Made by a program: the position numbers and the translations under genes | NCBI RefSeq assembly: GCF_011059105.1 | Contig: NZ_JAALLS010000004.1 | Span: forward strand, 1 to 64,000 | DNA from: Fodinibius halophilus | GTDB taxonomy: Bacteria; Bacteroidota; Rhodothermia; Balneolales; Balneolaceae | Reading direction: 5' to 3' | DNA length: 64,000 nucleotides | In this document: piece after piece, positions 49,546-59,793 of the stretch | Numbering within the stretch: position 1 is the first letter of the stretch | Layout: the number at the start of each line of letters is the position of its first letter | The notes under the pieces: model-generated | Databases searched by the model: none | The model's input: only the letters and a program-made list of their open reading frames with translations | Told to the model about the DNA's origin: nothing

Positions 49546-51318
49546 CTAATTCAAATGATGGCTTCCAATGCCCTTGGTAGCAATATTTTCAAAGGAAAGA
49601 ACAAAAGTAGTGCCTTCATGATCCGAATAATAATCGATATCCCCCTCTAACTGCTTAGAAAGAATATTGATCAACTTCAGGCCTAAAGTGTCCGGATGCT
49701 TCATATCCAAATCGCGAGGTATCCCTTGCCCATTATCAGATACTTCAAGAGTTATCTGACTTCCCCGTTCACGAAGAATGATATCTATCTTGGCATATTC
49801 TGCGTCCTCAAATGCGTGTTCGATAGCATTTGAAACCAACTCATTAACAATAAGAGCTGCCGGTATCGCCCTATTCACATTAACAACAACATGGTCTAAA
49901 TCATAATTTATTACTATCGGTACATCCGCTTCCAGCGTCGCTTTAATCGTATCCACCAGCTTTGTTAGCTGTGTATGGAACTCTAAATCTGAAAAGTTTT
50001 CGCTTTGGTACAATAGTTCGTGAATAGAGGCAATGGATTGGATACGAAGCTGACTTGCCTGCAACTTACTGGTAAAATGGACATCATCTGTTTGCATCGT
50101 TTGCAACTCCATCAGCCCCGATATTACGGCCAGGTTGTTTTTAATGCGATGGTGAATCTCTTTGAGTAATACCGTTTTTTCTTCCAGTGATTTTTTCATC
50201 TCCTCTTCATAGCGCACTCGCTCTGTTATATCAAGCCCTACCGTTTGGGTAGCATCCCGGCCATCATATTTTATAGGCATCGATTCTAACAGCAGGTAAC
50301 GCTCTTTACCGTCGAGGGAAGTAATTTCATAGATGGTAGGCGACACTTTTTCTTTAGATTCTTGTACCTGAGACACGCGTGCATGCGCTTTTTCGAGCTG
50401 CGACTCTTTAACAAGATCATAAATATTCAACCCTTCCACTTCCTCGGCAGATTCTGCCCCAACCAGATTAACTCCCCCCGGATTTACGAATTGAACAATC
50501 CCATCAATATGGATCATTATCAGGTTAGGGTCTTGCTCCACAAGCTTCTCCCACCGTTTCCTGCTTTGGTCAATTTTTCGTCTGCTCTCCTTTAACTCCT
50601 CAATCTTCTTCTGCAGCCGGGTAGTCATTATATTAAACTCTTCTGCTAATCTCGCGTGTTCATCTTCCCCTTCCAGCTCTATTGCACCCGCCAGATTACC
50701 GTTAGCAATTTGTTTTGTCTCCTTGAGTAAAATATCAAGAGAGTAGTTAAGACGCCTGCGAAAGCGAAAAATAAGAAATGCGATAATAAAAACGGATGGT
50801 ACAAGAAGCAGCTGCAACAAGAAAAACTGGTATTTCTGCTGATACTGAATATCATCTTGTAAATTATTGATAACATTATATGCTATCGATTGAAACATCT
50901 GGATATCTGCTCGTATTCTCCCCTCTGCACGTTCCAACAGCTCTTCTTTGCGTTGCTCATTCGAATATTGCTCTGGATTTTCCTTGATTTCTCGAATCAA
51001 TTCAAAAGCATCTTTAACAGACCCCATATAATTTTTCATCGCTTTTCTCCTTGGCAGGTCTTGCGTTGAATCAACTTTGAGCCGAAGTTCACGATAAAGC
51101 TTATCCCAACTTTTTAAATGGCGCGCTTTTCCATGGGCTAAATATGCGCTTACAACTACTTCTACATTTGAGGCTGTATTTTTAAATTCATTGAGCCTAT
51201 TTAAGCTTTCTATCTGACTATTCAGTTGTGACTTGGAGTGCCATAGCAATCCAAATGTCAGCAGTATAACGCCGACAGAACAAGCAGCAATAATATTTAG
51301 ACGCGTTTTTAGCTTCAT
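49546..51318 (-). CDS. HAMP-PAS-HisKA_2 membrane histidine kinase
   Basis: Two membrane helices (about 10-26 and 166-184) enclose an about 135-residue helical periplasmic domain. HAMP (about 188-245), PAS (about 265-375) and HisKA_2 with Ile-His-His-Arg-Ile-Lys-Asn-Asn-Leu-Ala (about 392-401) follow. The HATPase region has Asn-Glu-Leu-Val-Ser-Asn-Ala and Asp-Asn-Gly-Gln-Gly-Ile-Pro. Total length is 590 residues. Its start overlaps the binding-protein gene stop by 4 bp, so the binding protein is probably its ligand sensor. No regulator gene adjoins. Confidence 0.85.
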   Translation of the reverse strand: MKLKTRLNIIAACSVGVILLTFGLLWHSKSQLNSQIESLNRLNEFKNTASNVEVVVSAYLAHGKARHLKSWDKLYRELRLKVDSTQDLPRRKAMKNYMGSVKDAFELIREIKENPEQYSNEQRKEELLERAEGRIRADIQMFQSIAYNVINNLQDDIQYQQKYQFFLLQLLLVPSVFIIAFLIFRFRRRLNYSLDILLKETKQIANGNLAGAIELEGEDEHARLAEEFNIMTTRLQKKIEELKESRRKIDQSRKRWEKLVEQDPNLIMIHIDGIVQFVNPGGVNLVGAESAEEVEGLNIYDLVKESQLEKAHARVSQVQESKEKVSPTIYEITSLDGKERYLLLESMPIKYDGRDATQTVGLDITERVRYEEEMKKSLEEKTVLLKEIHHRIKNNLAVISGLMELQTMQTDDVHFTSKLQASQLRIQSIASIHELLYQSENFSDLEFHTQLTKLVDTIKATLEADVPIVINYDLDHVVVNVNRAIPAALIVNELVSNAIEHAFEDAEYAKIDIILRERGSQITLEVSDNGQGIPRDLDMKHPDTLGLKLINILSKQLEGDIDYYSDHEGTTFVLSFENIATKGIGSHHLN

Positions 51319-52331
51319 TCTATAAGAATAACACCTTCAGGGTGAACTTCTTTTAGGGGCCCTTTATTAATAATATCCAAGTAATTCAAATCAGTCGTAT
51401 CAGCTCTTCCTTTCTTAATTAACCATCGTTCCTGATCTTCAAATAACTGTATCATGCGTTCACTCATCGAAAGTTTATAATCAATTTTCTGCCACACCGC
51501 TTCGATAACACTTACCGGAACTTCTATATTAGCGGCCAATATTTTTCGCGTTTCTTCTGCATGCTTTTCGATATATTGGTTTGCCCTATGCAACGCTTTC
51601 AAATAAGCTATTAATACCTTGGGATTTGATTGCGCAAATGAATCAAGTGTTGATACCAACCAAAGGGTAGAAAAGTGAAGTTTTGTTTTTAGCAGTGTGC
51701 TTTTAGGACCTAGCTGTTTTTCTGAAAAAGTAGCATAAGGCTCCCAATTTACGGAGACATCTACTCTGCCTTTTCTCAGAGCCTCTATTTGAGCCTCTGA
51801 ACTTAAGTCAATTAGTGTTAGGCTGTCTTTTGAGATCTGATGTTCCAACAAAAAAGAATCCAGGTAATATTCGAGCTGTGTGCCCTTTGCAAGCGCTATC
51901 TTCTTACCAACAACATCTTTGGGCCGGCTGATACCATGGTCTTTACGAGCTACTATTTTCTGAATTTCATCCGTAATAAGCAGGTTTGTGATTATTTGAA
52001 AAGGCGGGGGATTCCCTTTTTTATAGTAAGATGAATCGACCAGTGAATAAACAACAGGTGTTTCTGCCACATGGGCGATATCTACCACATTATCGAAGAG
52101 ATCATGAATGGAGGCCGTACCAGACTGATTGTGTTTTAAGGTTACATTTAATCCATTTTCTTTGAAAAACCCTTTTTCTTTTGCAACAAATATTGCCGCC
52201 TCACCAATAAATGAAGAAGTGATCCCTACTGTAATGTCCCTTGACTCTGGCTGGGCCTGCTGATCCTCTGTGGTACAGTTATTTGCCAGTAGAATAACTA
52301 CCAAAACAACCACATAGTATACATTTCTCAT
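51315..52331 (-). CDS. Substrate-binding lipoprotein (SsuA/THI5-like), kinase-linked
   Basis: The N-terminal signal ends in a lipobox-like Leu-Ala-Asn-Asn-Cys, then a SsuA/TauA/NMT1-type binding domain. Seen are Ile-Thr-Ser-Ser-Phe-Ile-Gly-Glu-Ala-Ala-Ile-Phe-Val-Ala-Lys-Glu-Lys-Gly-Phe-Phe near 36-55, Ile-Ala-His-Val-Ala-Glu-Thr-Pro, and Val-Asp-Val-Ser-Val-Asn-Trp-Glu-Pro-Tyr. The family binds sulfonates, nitrate or pyrimidine/thiamin precursors for ABC import. Here no permease or ATPase gene is present; the next gene is a histidine kinase. A periplasmic sensor role is therefore likely, with the ligand unknown. Confidence 0.8.
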   Translation of the reverse strand: MRNVYYVVVLVVILLANNCTTEDQQAQPESRDITVGITSSFIGEAAIFVAKEKGFFKENGLNVTLKHNQSGTASIHDLFDNVVDIAHVAETPVVYSLVDSSYYKKGNPPPFQIITNLLITDEIQKIVARKDHGISRPKDVVGKKIALAKGTQLEYYLDSFLLEHQISKDSLTLIDLSSEAQIEALRKGRVDVSVNWEPYATFSEKQLGPKSTLLKTKLHFSTLWLVSTLDSFAQSNPKVLIAYLKALHRANQYIEKHAEETRKILAANIEVPVSVIEAVWQKIDYKLSMSERMIQLFEDQERWLIKKGRADTTDLNYLDIINKGPLKEVHPEGVILIE

Positions 52332-52526
52332 CTTCGGAAAGACTAAACTTGATATTTAACGAGCCCAATACCCTTTATTAACTATTTGGCAATCCTTGCG
52401 GTCATAACAAAACTTGTATTTACAATGTTCAAAAAAAATTAATATTAATACGAGTACAGGGTAATTTAATATTCGATACTACTTTTTACTGTGTTCCGAA
52501 GCGAGAGGATAACGTTCTTTAAATTT

Positions 52527-52554
52527 AAAAGCCCCAATCATGTTGGAGCTTTTT
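52527..52554. terminator. Hairpin terminator
   Basis: AAAGCCCCAA and TTGGAGCTTT pair with one mismatch around TCATG. It separates the lipoprotein gene at 52585 from the sensor operon. 52332-52526 shows no gene. Confidence 0.5.
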
Positions 52555-52584
52555 ACAGAGAAAACCTATTCAAGACAATAACCG

Positions 52585-53049
52585 TTAGCTCCCCGTATCT
52601 CCGTATTCGAAGGTTACAATATCTCCTTCTTTAAAAGAAGAAGCCGTATGCAACACTTCACCTTCTTCAAATTCGAGAAATCCGGCATCATCACGATATG
52701 TTCTGCCTTCCACAATTTCTGTTTTCCCACTTCCCTTGGTAACGTGAAAGCTCACCTTCACTCCTACCGCTTTTTTATCGGGAGAAGAATAGTCTATTTC
52801 TGATGATTGTCCTTCAAAAATAGTATGAAAAGATCCACCGGACAGCTCTTCACAACCACTGTTTTCGTAGCAAAAGTCAATACTAGCTTCTCCATCCGTC
52901 TTAACCTCTAGATCACCGGACCCTGTATTCACCACACGGACCCCTAATGATTCCATCAACTCTCCTTCGTTCCCGGCATCGGTACCGCTATCTTTACAAC
53001 CAGTTATTAACAGCATTCCAAAAACCACACATAGTAAGTAATATTTCAT
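52585..53049 (-). CDS. Hypothetical lipoprotein, 154 aa
   Basis: A lipoprotein signal ends Leu-Ile-Thr-Gly-Cys. The mature part is beta-rich with two cysteines (Phe-Cys-Tyr-Glu-Asn-Ser-Gly-Cys) likely in a disulfide, and Val-Lys-Val-Ser-Phe-His-Val-Thr. No family recognised; an immunoglobulin-like fold is possible. It stands alone between terminators. Start ATG 53049. 53050-53345 has a chance frame on the plus strand but no supported gene. Confidence 0.65.
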   Translation of the reverse strand: MKYYLLCVVFGMLLITGCKDSGTDAGNEGELMESLGVRVVNTGSGDLEVKTDGEASIDFCYENSGCEELSGGSFHTIFEGQSSEIDYSSPDKKAVGVKVSFHVTKGSGKTEIVEGRTYRDDAGFLEFEEGEVLHTASSFKEGDIVTFEYGDTGS

Positions 53050-53345
53050 CTTTCTAATCGATATGTTTTAATTTCATATTTTTATTAGGAAGATATATGC
53101 GAAGTGAGGATCCAAATTGGCTCAAAATTTTATCGCATTACAGTGTGTCAAGGAGATGTATGAAGGGAACTGAAATTACCCCATCCGATCGCTTATTTTG
53201 CAATCGGGTGGGTCAACAAAGATGCAGTATAACCAGGGTGGATTTTGCAGATGGCCCTATAAATACGGTACTAGTCTTCTTAGCCAGGCCATTTTCTACA
53301 ATATATCTGATTGACAACATAGAGGAAGGAAACAATACCTAAAAC

Positions 53346-53382
53346 AAAAAAAGCCCTTGCAATACCTGCAAGAGCTTTAATT
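53346..53382 (-). terminator. Terminator of tRNA-Gly
   Basis: On the minus strand AAAGCTCTTGCA pairs with TGCAAGGGCTTT around GGTAT, followed by a T run. It begins 3 nt past the tRNA 3' end. Confidence 0.65.
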
Positions 53383-53384
53383 TT

Positions 53385-53457
53385 GAGCGGGAAACCAGAT
53401 TCGAACTGGCGACCTTCTCGTTGGCAACGAGATGCTCTACCACTGAGCTATTCCCGC
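53385..53457 (-). tRNA. tRNA-Gly (GCC)
   Basis: The 73-nt cloverleaf has acceptor GCGGGAA/TTCCCGC, discriminator T, anticodon loop TTGCCAA (anticodon GCC) in stem TCTCG/CGAGA, and T-loop TTCGAAT. No CCA is encoded. Confidence 0.92.
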
Positions 53458-53503
53458 TTTTGAAGCGAGTCCAATATAAGGCTATTCACCAGTACATTTC
53501 AAC

Positions 53504-53962
53504 TCAAACTTTAATTTTTTTGCGAACTTTTCCAGATTGGATTCGATCATTAATTGTATCTTGATCAGGAAGGCTTGGGCGATCCCTTTCACGGTCTACA
53601 GTACAGATAAAACCCAGGGGTTCTCCACAATCGGCATGAAACTGGTGCAGACTATTAGGAGCAATATACACAACATCATGCAGAGATAACTGATGTAATT
53701 CATTTTCCAGTATTACGGTCCCTGCCCCACGGATCACCACAACCGAGTGTGGATGTTCATGGTATTCAAAAGACGTATAGCCTCCGGGCTCAACTTCAAA
53801 ATAGCGCGTTTGAAAATTCAGAGCCTCTTCATCCTGCTTTTCACCCAACAATGAGTACCGGTGAACACCTTTGTAGCAGCTGCTATCATCCTTATAATCT
53901 TTACGTGATACCGAATCCCACTCATAGTTGGCACATTTAATAACTTTAGATCTGTTAGCCAT
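53504..53962 (-). CDS. Cupin protein paired with RuBisCO-like protein
   Basis: The 152-residue cupin has motif 1 His68-x-His70-Pro-His72-Ser-Val-Val-Val-Ile-Arg-Gly and motif 2 Pro-Asn-Ser-Leu-His106-Gln-Phe, with Cys120 in Phe-Ile-Cys-Thr-Val-Asp-Arg-Glu-Arg-Asp-Arg-Pro. In Rhodospirillum rubrum a cupin near a RuBisCO-like protein is a 1-methylthioxylulose 5-phosphate methylsulfurylase in the MTA-isoprenoid shunt. The resemblance and pairing here suggest a related role, but the other genes of that route are not in view. The RuBisCO-like gene ends 9 bp before this start. Confidence 0.7.
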   Translation of the reverse strand: MANRSKVIKCANYEWDSVSRKDYKDDSSCYKGVHRYSLLGEKQDEEALNFQTRYFEVEPGGYTSFEYHEHPHSVVVIRGAGTVILENELHQLSLHDVVYIAPNSLHQFHADCGEPLGFICTVDRERDRPSLPDQDTINDRIQSGKVRKKIKV

Positions 53963-53971
53963 TATGAGTTT

Positions 53972-55078
53972 TTATTCTCTAGTAAGTTTATCTTGAAGCT
54001 CTTGAGCTCCTTTGATAATACCTTCAGGATGTTCATACAAACTACCGCCTATTAAAAATACGGTATCCTTACCATAGTCGGCAACCCAACGATCCAGATC
54101 GTCTATCTCCATACCCCCGCCGGGCATAGGAAACGACTTCTTGAAATCAGAATCAGGGGTGCGTGCTGCCCCATTAATTGCCTTGCATTGTTCAGTCGTA
54201 AATGAGAACCGTCCTCCCTTGTTTGGATATATGATGAAATCTGCTCCGAAGGCACGCCACAGTTGGCCGTACAAAAAATCGGGGGTAAATCCATTTGTTT
54301 CGTGCATAACAAGCTGTCCGGAAAAAGCAGGATGCGCAATAATGGGCAGGTCAATATCCATTTGAGCCAGCTTATGCATCGTTGGCAGACCGCTAATATG
54401 GGGACAAAGCAATACGCCATCAGCACCCCTCCGGGCAGCCATTTGATATCGCTCTATTGCTTCTTCCGGTGAAGCAGTAATATTGGGATAATAGGATGCT
54501 CGATTTCCCGTCTGTTCTTCCGCTTTGCTAATTGCCGAAACACAGGCTTTCAACCGTGCCCCAAAAGGAGCTGCCGACTGATTTGCGAGCCCGTGATCAT
54601 CCTTGATGATATCGATGCCGCCACAGGCAAACTGAAAACAATAATTTGCCAACTCAGATGGCGTGCTCCCCACAGGTTTTAAAGCCGTTGCGCTTAATGG
54701 ACGATCTAAAACCTGGTGCCGATTACGCACTTCTTTGAGTCCTACAGCCGGTCCAGCAAAAAGGTCCGATAGCTCAGTCCAATCAGCACTGGTTACACGA
54801 ATACCCGGTTTTAGAGAAATATTCCCATACAGTACATTTATGAATTGCGTAATTTCTCCGCCAAGATTAGCAATAGGCCAAGAGATAACTACTTCAAATT
54901 GGTCTTCCTTTACTTTTTCTATAGAGACCGGATCGCCCACTACTTCCTCTTCTATGTGGGAATCCAACAAGGCGCCGGGCAGCTCAACGGATTGTTCCAG
55001 GCAGATAGATTTAACCTTCTGATCTATATCTTCCCCGTCACTCAAGGTCAACAGATATGTGATTTCGAAGGCACTCAT
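53972..55078 (-). CDS. RuBisCO-like protein (form IV)
   Basis: I choose ATG 55078 (Met-Ser-Ala-Phe-Glu-Ile); the longer reading to 55177 runs through the purA terminator. The 368-residue protein has the RuBisCO barrel with Lys134 in Ala-Leu-Lys-Pro-Val-Gly. Lys159-Asp160-Asp161 keep the carbamate/metal site, but the usual Glu is His162. Another motif is Pro-Ile-Ile-Ala-His-Pro-Ala. Loss of the fourth residue suggests no CO2 fixation, as in form IV proteins that isomerise or enolise methionine-salvage sugars. Operon with the cupin points to the R. rubrum-type methylthioribulose-phosphate route; this remains an inference. Confidence 0.85.
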   Translation of the reverse strand: MSAFEITYLLTLSDGEDIDQKVKSICLEQSVELPGALLDSHIEEEVVGDPVSIEKVKEDQFEVVISWPIANLGGEITQFINVLYGNISLKPGIRVTSADWTELSDLFAGPAVGLKEVRNRHQVLDRPLSATALKPVGSTPSELANYCFQFACGGIDIIKDDHGLANQSAAPFGARLKACVSAISKAEEQTGNRASYYPNITASPEEAIERYQMAARRGADGVLLCPHISGLPTMHKLAQMDIDLPIIAHPAFSGQLVMHETNGFTPDFLYGQLWRAFGADFIIYPNKGGRFSFTTEQCKAINGAARTPDSDFKKSFPMPGGGMEIDDLDRWVADYGKDTVFLIGGSLYEHPEGIIKGAQELQDKLTRE

Positions 55079-55144
55079 CCGGAACTGTTTTGGGTGAACA
55101 GTGGAAATACCACTGGTATCATACTCTTTGTTCGTATAACTAAA

Positions 55145-55167
55145 AAAGGGGCCATAACGGCCCCTTT
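55145..55167 (-). terminator. Terminator after purA
   Basis: AAAGGGGCC and GGCCCCTTT pair perfectly around ATAAC, with a run of T on the minus strand. It lies between purA and the RuBisCO-like gene, so the latter has its own promoter or relies on read-through. Confidence 0.75.
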
Positions 55168-55187
55168 CCACAATCATTATTTAATCA

Positions 55188-56516
<1,329 letters not shown>

Positions 56517-56532
56517 TTAGAATTTCAGTTGA

Positions 56533-56889
56533 TTATTCTTCTTCCGATGATTCAGCAAACGACTCTACTGCCGCTTCCAGCGATTTGTAGTGCTTGAACA
56601 CTGTAATCAACTTGGTGACTACAAGCAAGCTTTCAATCTTGTCGGTAGCATTGGCAATTCTAAGATCGCCTCCTGCTTTCCGCATCGTGGTAAGCCCGCC
56701 GATAAGCATCCCCAAACCGGAAGAGTTCATAAACTTAACTTTGCCAACATCGGCAACGATATTGGTCTTATCATCTTCAATTAGTTCATGTAGCTTTTCG
56801 TTGAGCTTTACGGCATCGGGGCCGCCCATCACATTCCCTTTAAACTCAATAACTACACAGTTATAACGCTCTGATACATTGAAATTCAT
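56533..56889 (-). CDS. STAS-domain anti-sigma factor antagonist
   Basis: The 118-residue STAS protein has a central Phe-Met-Asn-Ser-Ser-Gly-Leu-Gly-Met-Leu-Ile in which Ser is the predicted phosphorylation site (about 57-59). The N-terminal strand is Val-Val-Ile-Glu-Phe-Lys-Gly. Such proteins act in partner-switching with anti-sigma kinases. No kinase, phosphatase or sigma gene adjoins. The start ATG at 56889 is 38 bp past the secF stop. The acidic C-terminal tail (Ala-Glu-Ser-Ser-Glu-Glu-Glu) is notable. Confidence 0.8.
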   Translation of the reverse strand: MNFNVSERYNCVVIEFKGNVMGGPDAVKLNEKLHELIEDDKTNIVADVGKVKFMNSSGLGMLIGGLTTMRKAGGDLRIANATDKIESLLVVTKLITVFKHYKSLEAAVESFAESSEEE

Positions 56890-56926
56890 TGTTTGATCTC
56901 CCCTTGTTAATGTTAGGAGTTAATAA

Positions 56927-57838
56927 TTAAGCATTTTCTTTTCTGCGTTTAAGCTCTACAACCATAGAACTGGCTACGAACAACGAGCTATAGGTACCAA
57001 TAATAACACCAAGCATCAAGGCAAATGAAAATCCTTTCAGGACTTCCCCGCCAAAGATAAATAGCACGGTTACCACAAACAAGGTGGTGACTGAAGTAAT
57101 CACCGTACGGCTCAGTGTATCATTCAAACTCTTATTAACCATTTTATCGTAATCCATGGTTTTGTAGAGCAAACTATTTTCACGAATACGATCAAAAACA
57201 ACAACCGTATCGTTAAGTGAATAACCAACAATAGTCAAAAATGCAGCAATAATCGCCTGATCTATCTGCATACTAAATGGGGCAATCTCACCAAAGATGG
57301 TAAAAACTCCCACAACAATTAATACATCGTGAAACAGGGCTGCCACAGCACCTGCAGAAAAGGTCCAGTTCTTGAACCGGATAAGGATATAAATAAAGAT
57401 AACAACCAATGCAAAAATAATAGCATTCATTGCTCCCCGTTTCAGATCCTCTGCAAAACGAGCTCCTACAATATCGGTCTTAATAACAGTGGCTTTGTTC
57501 TGCCCGTACTGCTGATTTACAACCTCTAAAATAGTGTTCTGCACTTCGGATATTTCGCCCGGATTATCCGTTCGAATCAGTACATCTTGTGGTGACCCAA
57601 AACGTTTAACAACCGGTGTGCTTCCCAAGGGTTCAGAGAGTGCTGAACGCAGCTCCACAACCTCTATGGGTTCATCGAATTCAAGGACAAATTCCTTACC
57701 TCCTTTAAAATCGATGCCATATTGCAGACCTTTGGTGAAAATTCCAATGAGAGCAGCAACAAGCAGGATACCAGAAATCACGTACCCAATCTTGTGCGCT
57801 TTGATAAAGTTAAAATCTGGTGTTTCGAACCATCTCAT
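56927..57838 (-). CDS. secF: Protein translocase subunit SecF
   Basis: The 303-residue membrane protein has TM1 (about 17-35), a periplasmic domain with Gly-Ile-Asp-Phe-Lys-Gly-Gly, and five more helices including Val-Gly-Tyr-Ser-Leu-Asn-Asp-Thr-Val-Val-Val-Phe-Asp-Arg. It uses the proton gradient with SecD to pull proteins across the membrane. It is 40 bp after secD. Length is normal. Confidence 0.95.
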   Translation of the reverse strand: MRWFETPDFNFIKAHKIGYVISGILLVAALIGIFTKGLQYGIDFKGGKEFVLEFDEPIEVVELRSALSEPLGSTPVVKRFGSPQDVLIRTDNPGEISEVQNTILEVVNQQYGQNKATVIKTDIVGARFAEDLKRGAMNAIIFALVVIFIYILIRFKNWTFSAGAVAALFHDVLIVVGVFTIFGEIAPFSMQIDQAIIAAFLTIVGYSLNDTVVVFDRIRENSLLYKTMDYDKMVNKSLNDTLSRTVITSVTTLFVVTVLFIFGGEVLKGFSFALMLGVIIGTYSSLFVASSMVVELKRRKENA

Positions 57839-57878
57839 AATAATGTTCCCTAATCTAAGTGTTGAATTTCTTTATGAA

Positions 57879-59699
57879 TTAACCGAAGCTTATTTCAGCT
57901 GATTTTTCGCGGGTCAGGTAATCAACCACAACGCGGGTAATTACAATAGCACTAAACAGTGATGCAACAATACCGGCCATCAAGGTGACGGCGAAACCTT
58001 TAATTGGTCCTACCCCAAAACTGTAGAGGATAATACCGACAAAGAAGGTCGTGACGTTGGCATCTATAATAGCACTCATGGCGTTGGAATACCCACCTTC
58101 AATAGCAGCGCGCAGGGTTTTTCCACTCCTTTTCTCTTCCCTGATACGGTCAAATATCAGCACGTTTGCATCTACGGCCATACCAATGGTCAATACAATA
58201 CCTGCGATACCGGGTAAGGTAAGTGTGGCCTTAAAGGCCGCCAAAATACCCAGTATAAAGATGATATTAAGTAGTAGCGCAAGGTCAGCAATAGCACCCC
58301 CCGCGTGGTAGTAGGCAATCATAAATAGGACGACAATAAGAAGCCCGATCGCAGTCGAATAGAAACCGGCCTGAATCGACTCCTCACCCAAGGTAGCACC
58401 AACGGTTCGTTCTTCAATAATTTCGAGTGGGGCGGGCAATGCACCGGAAAGTAAAATATTAACAAGGTCTTCTGCTTCTTTTACATCGCCAATTCCACTG
58501 ATAGAAGAGCGTCCGTCAGAAATTTTGGTTTCCACGTTTGGGTAAGAATAAACATAACCATCCAATACAATCGCAATGGGTTTCCCGATATTAGCACCAG
58601 TAATCCGAGCCCATCGACGTGCCCCCTCGGCATTCATATTCATTGATACCCGCGGCTGGTTGGTCGTCTGATCAAAGTTTACACTCGCTTCAGAAATAAC
58701 ATCACCGGTCATTTCTACATCAGAACGTACCGCAATAAGCTCAAACAGCTCTTGGCCCTGCTGTGTAGTCTGGAAAGGAGTAGCGCCCCACATCAATGTT
58801 AGACTGCGAGGCATAAGCTCTTGTACTTCCGGCTTCTGAAGCAATTCATTCACACGAGCAGTATCTCGCCCTGTGGAATATCCAACTGAATATGGGTTTC
58901 GGCCTCGTGGATTCAATACTTCTAACAGTGGATTTTGTTGTCCGCCTTGCTGCAAGGTATCGGAAGTATCGGACTGGGCCTGCTGGTTGTAATAGCTAAC
59001 AATTCGTTCTTTTGTAGAGCTAATCTGATCGGGTTGCCCTACAAGACGAAACTCCAGTCGTGCAGTACCTTTCAAGAGATCACGGATACGACTCTTGTTG
59101 GCCACCCCGGGCAGTTCAACAACAACACGGCTGTTGCCCTGCTTAAAGATAGCCGGCTCGGTCACACCATAACGGTCTACACGGGTACGGATAATTTCCA
59201 TCGCCCTGTCAACGGCAGAATCGCGTTGCTTTTTAAGATATTTTTTGATCTCTTCGTTGCTTGATCGTCGCGTGATATCCTCCGCTTCGGATCGGTAATA
59301 ACGACTGAGTCTTCCATCGGGATAACGCTGCTCAAACTCTGAGACCATCTCATCAATAAAATCGGTATCATTTTCAATCGCTTGTTCTTGAGCTGCCTTG
59401 ATAACGTTGTTGAGAGTCGTATCGGCATTATTTCCGGCCAGCTCACGAAGAAGCTTTGCGGTACCAACTTCCATCGTAACGTGCATACCGCCCTGAAGGT
59501 CGAGACCTAATGAGAGAGAATTTTGACGCAGTTCTTGCAGACGCTGTGTATTTTCCTCTTTATACTCAACACGTTCGGCTTCGGGCAAATCTTCAATATA
59601 GTTTTGCTCTAAGGTATTAGCCAATGTTGGCCACAAATAATAAATTGCTATTAATAGAAAGGCCGCGATAGCGACTAATTTCGTTCCATTACCTTGCAT
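57879..59699 (-). CDS. secD: Protein translocase subunit SecD
   Basis: The 606-residue protein has a TM1, Gly-Leu-Asp-Leu-Gln-Gly-Gly-Met-His, a large P1 periplasmic domain, then Gly-Ala-Leu-Pro-Ala-Pro-Leu and Ile-Gly-Met-Ala-Val-Asp-Ala-Asn-Val-Leu-Ile-Phe-Asp-Arg before the last helices. It pairs with SecF. ATG 59699. The secD-secF-STAS order may be one transcript. Confidence 0.95.
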   Translation of the reverse strand: MQGNGTKLVAIAAFLLIAIYYLWPTLANTLEQNYIEDLPEAERVEYKEENTQRLQELRQNSLSLGLDLQGGMHVTMEVGTAKLLRELAGNNADTTLNNVIKAAQEQAIENDTDFIDEMVSEFEQRYPDGRLSRYYRSEAEDITRRSSNEEIKKYLKKQRDSAVDRAMEIIRTRVDRYGVTEPAIFKQGNSRVVVELPGVANKSRIRDLLKGTARLEFRLVGQPDQISSTKERIVSYYNQQAQSDTSDTLQQGGQQNPLLEVLNPRGRNPYSVGYSTGRDTARVNELLQKPEVQELMPRSLTLMWGATPFQTTQQGQELFELIAVRSDVEMTGDVISEASVNFDQTTNQPRVSMNMNAEGARRWARITGANIGKPIAIVLDGYVYSYPNVETKISDGRSSISGIGDVKEAEDLVNILLSGALPAPLEIIEERTVGATLGEESIQAGFYSTAIGLLIVVLFMIAYYHAGGAIADLALLLNIIFILGILAAFKATLTLPGIAGIVLTIGMAVDANVLIFDRIREEKRSGKTLRAAIEGGYSNAMSAIIDANVTTFFVGIILYSFGVGPIKGFAVTLMAGIVASLFSAIVITRVVVDYLTREKSAEISFG

Positions 59700-59793
59700 A
59701 ATAATTCGGTTTAAAAATTTTAGAATTGCGTTTCAAAAATAGTACCCCTTACAAACAGGAGTGGTGAAAAAATTGGAAAAGAGAGAGGAAGTA

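Noticed and set aside
53097-53342. 81-codon plus-strand frame upstream of tRNA-Gly
   Set aside because: No Shine-Dalgarno sequence, no family pattern, and it lies in a region of tRNA and lipoprotein promoters.
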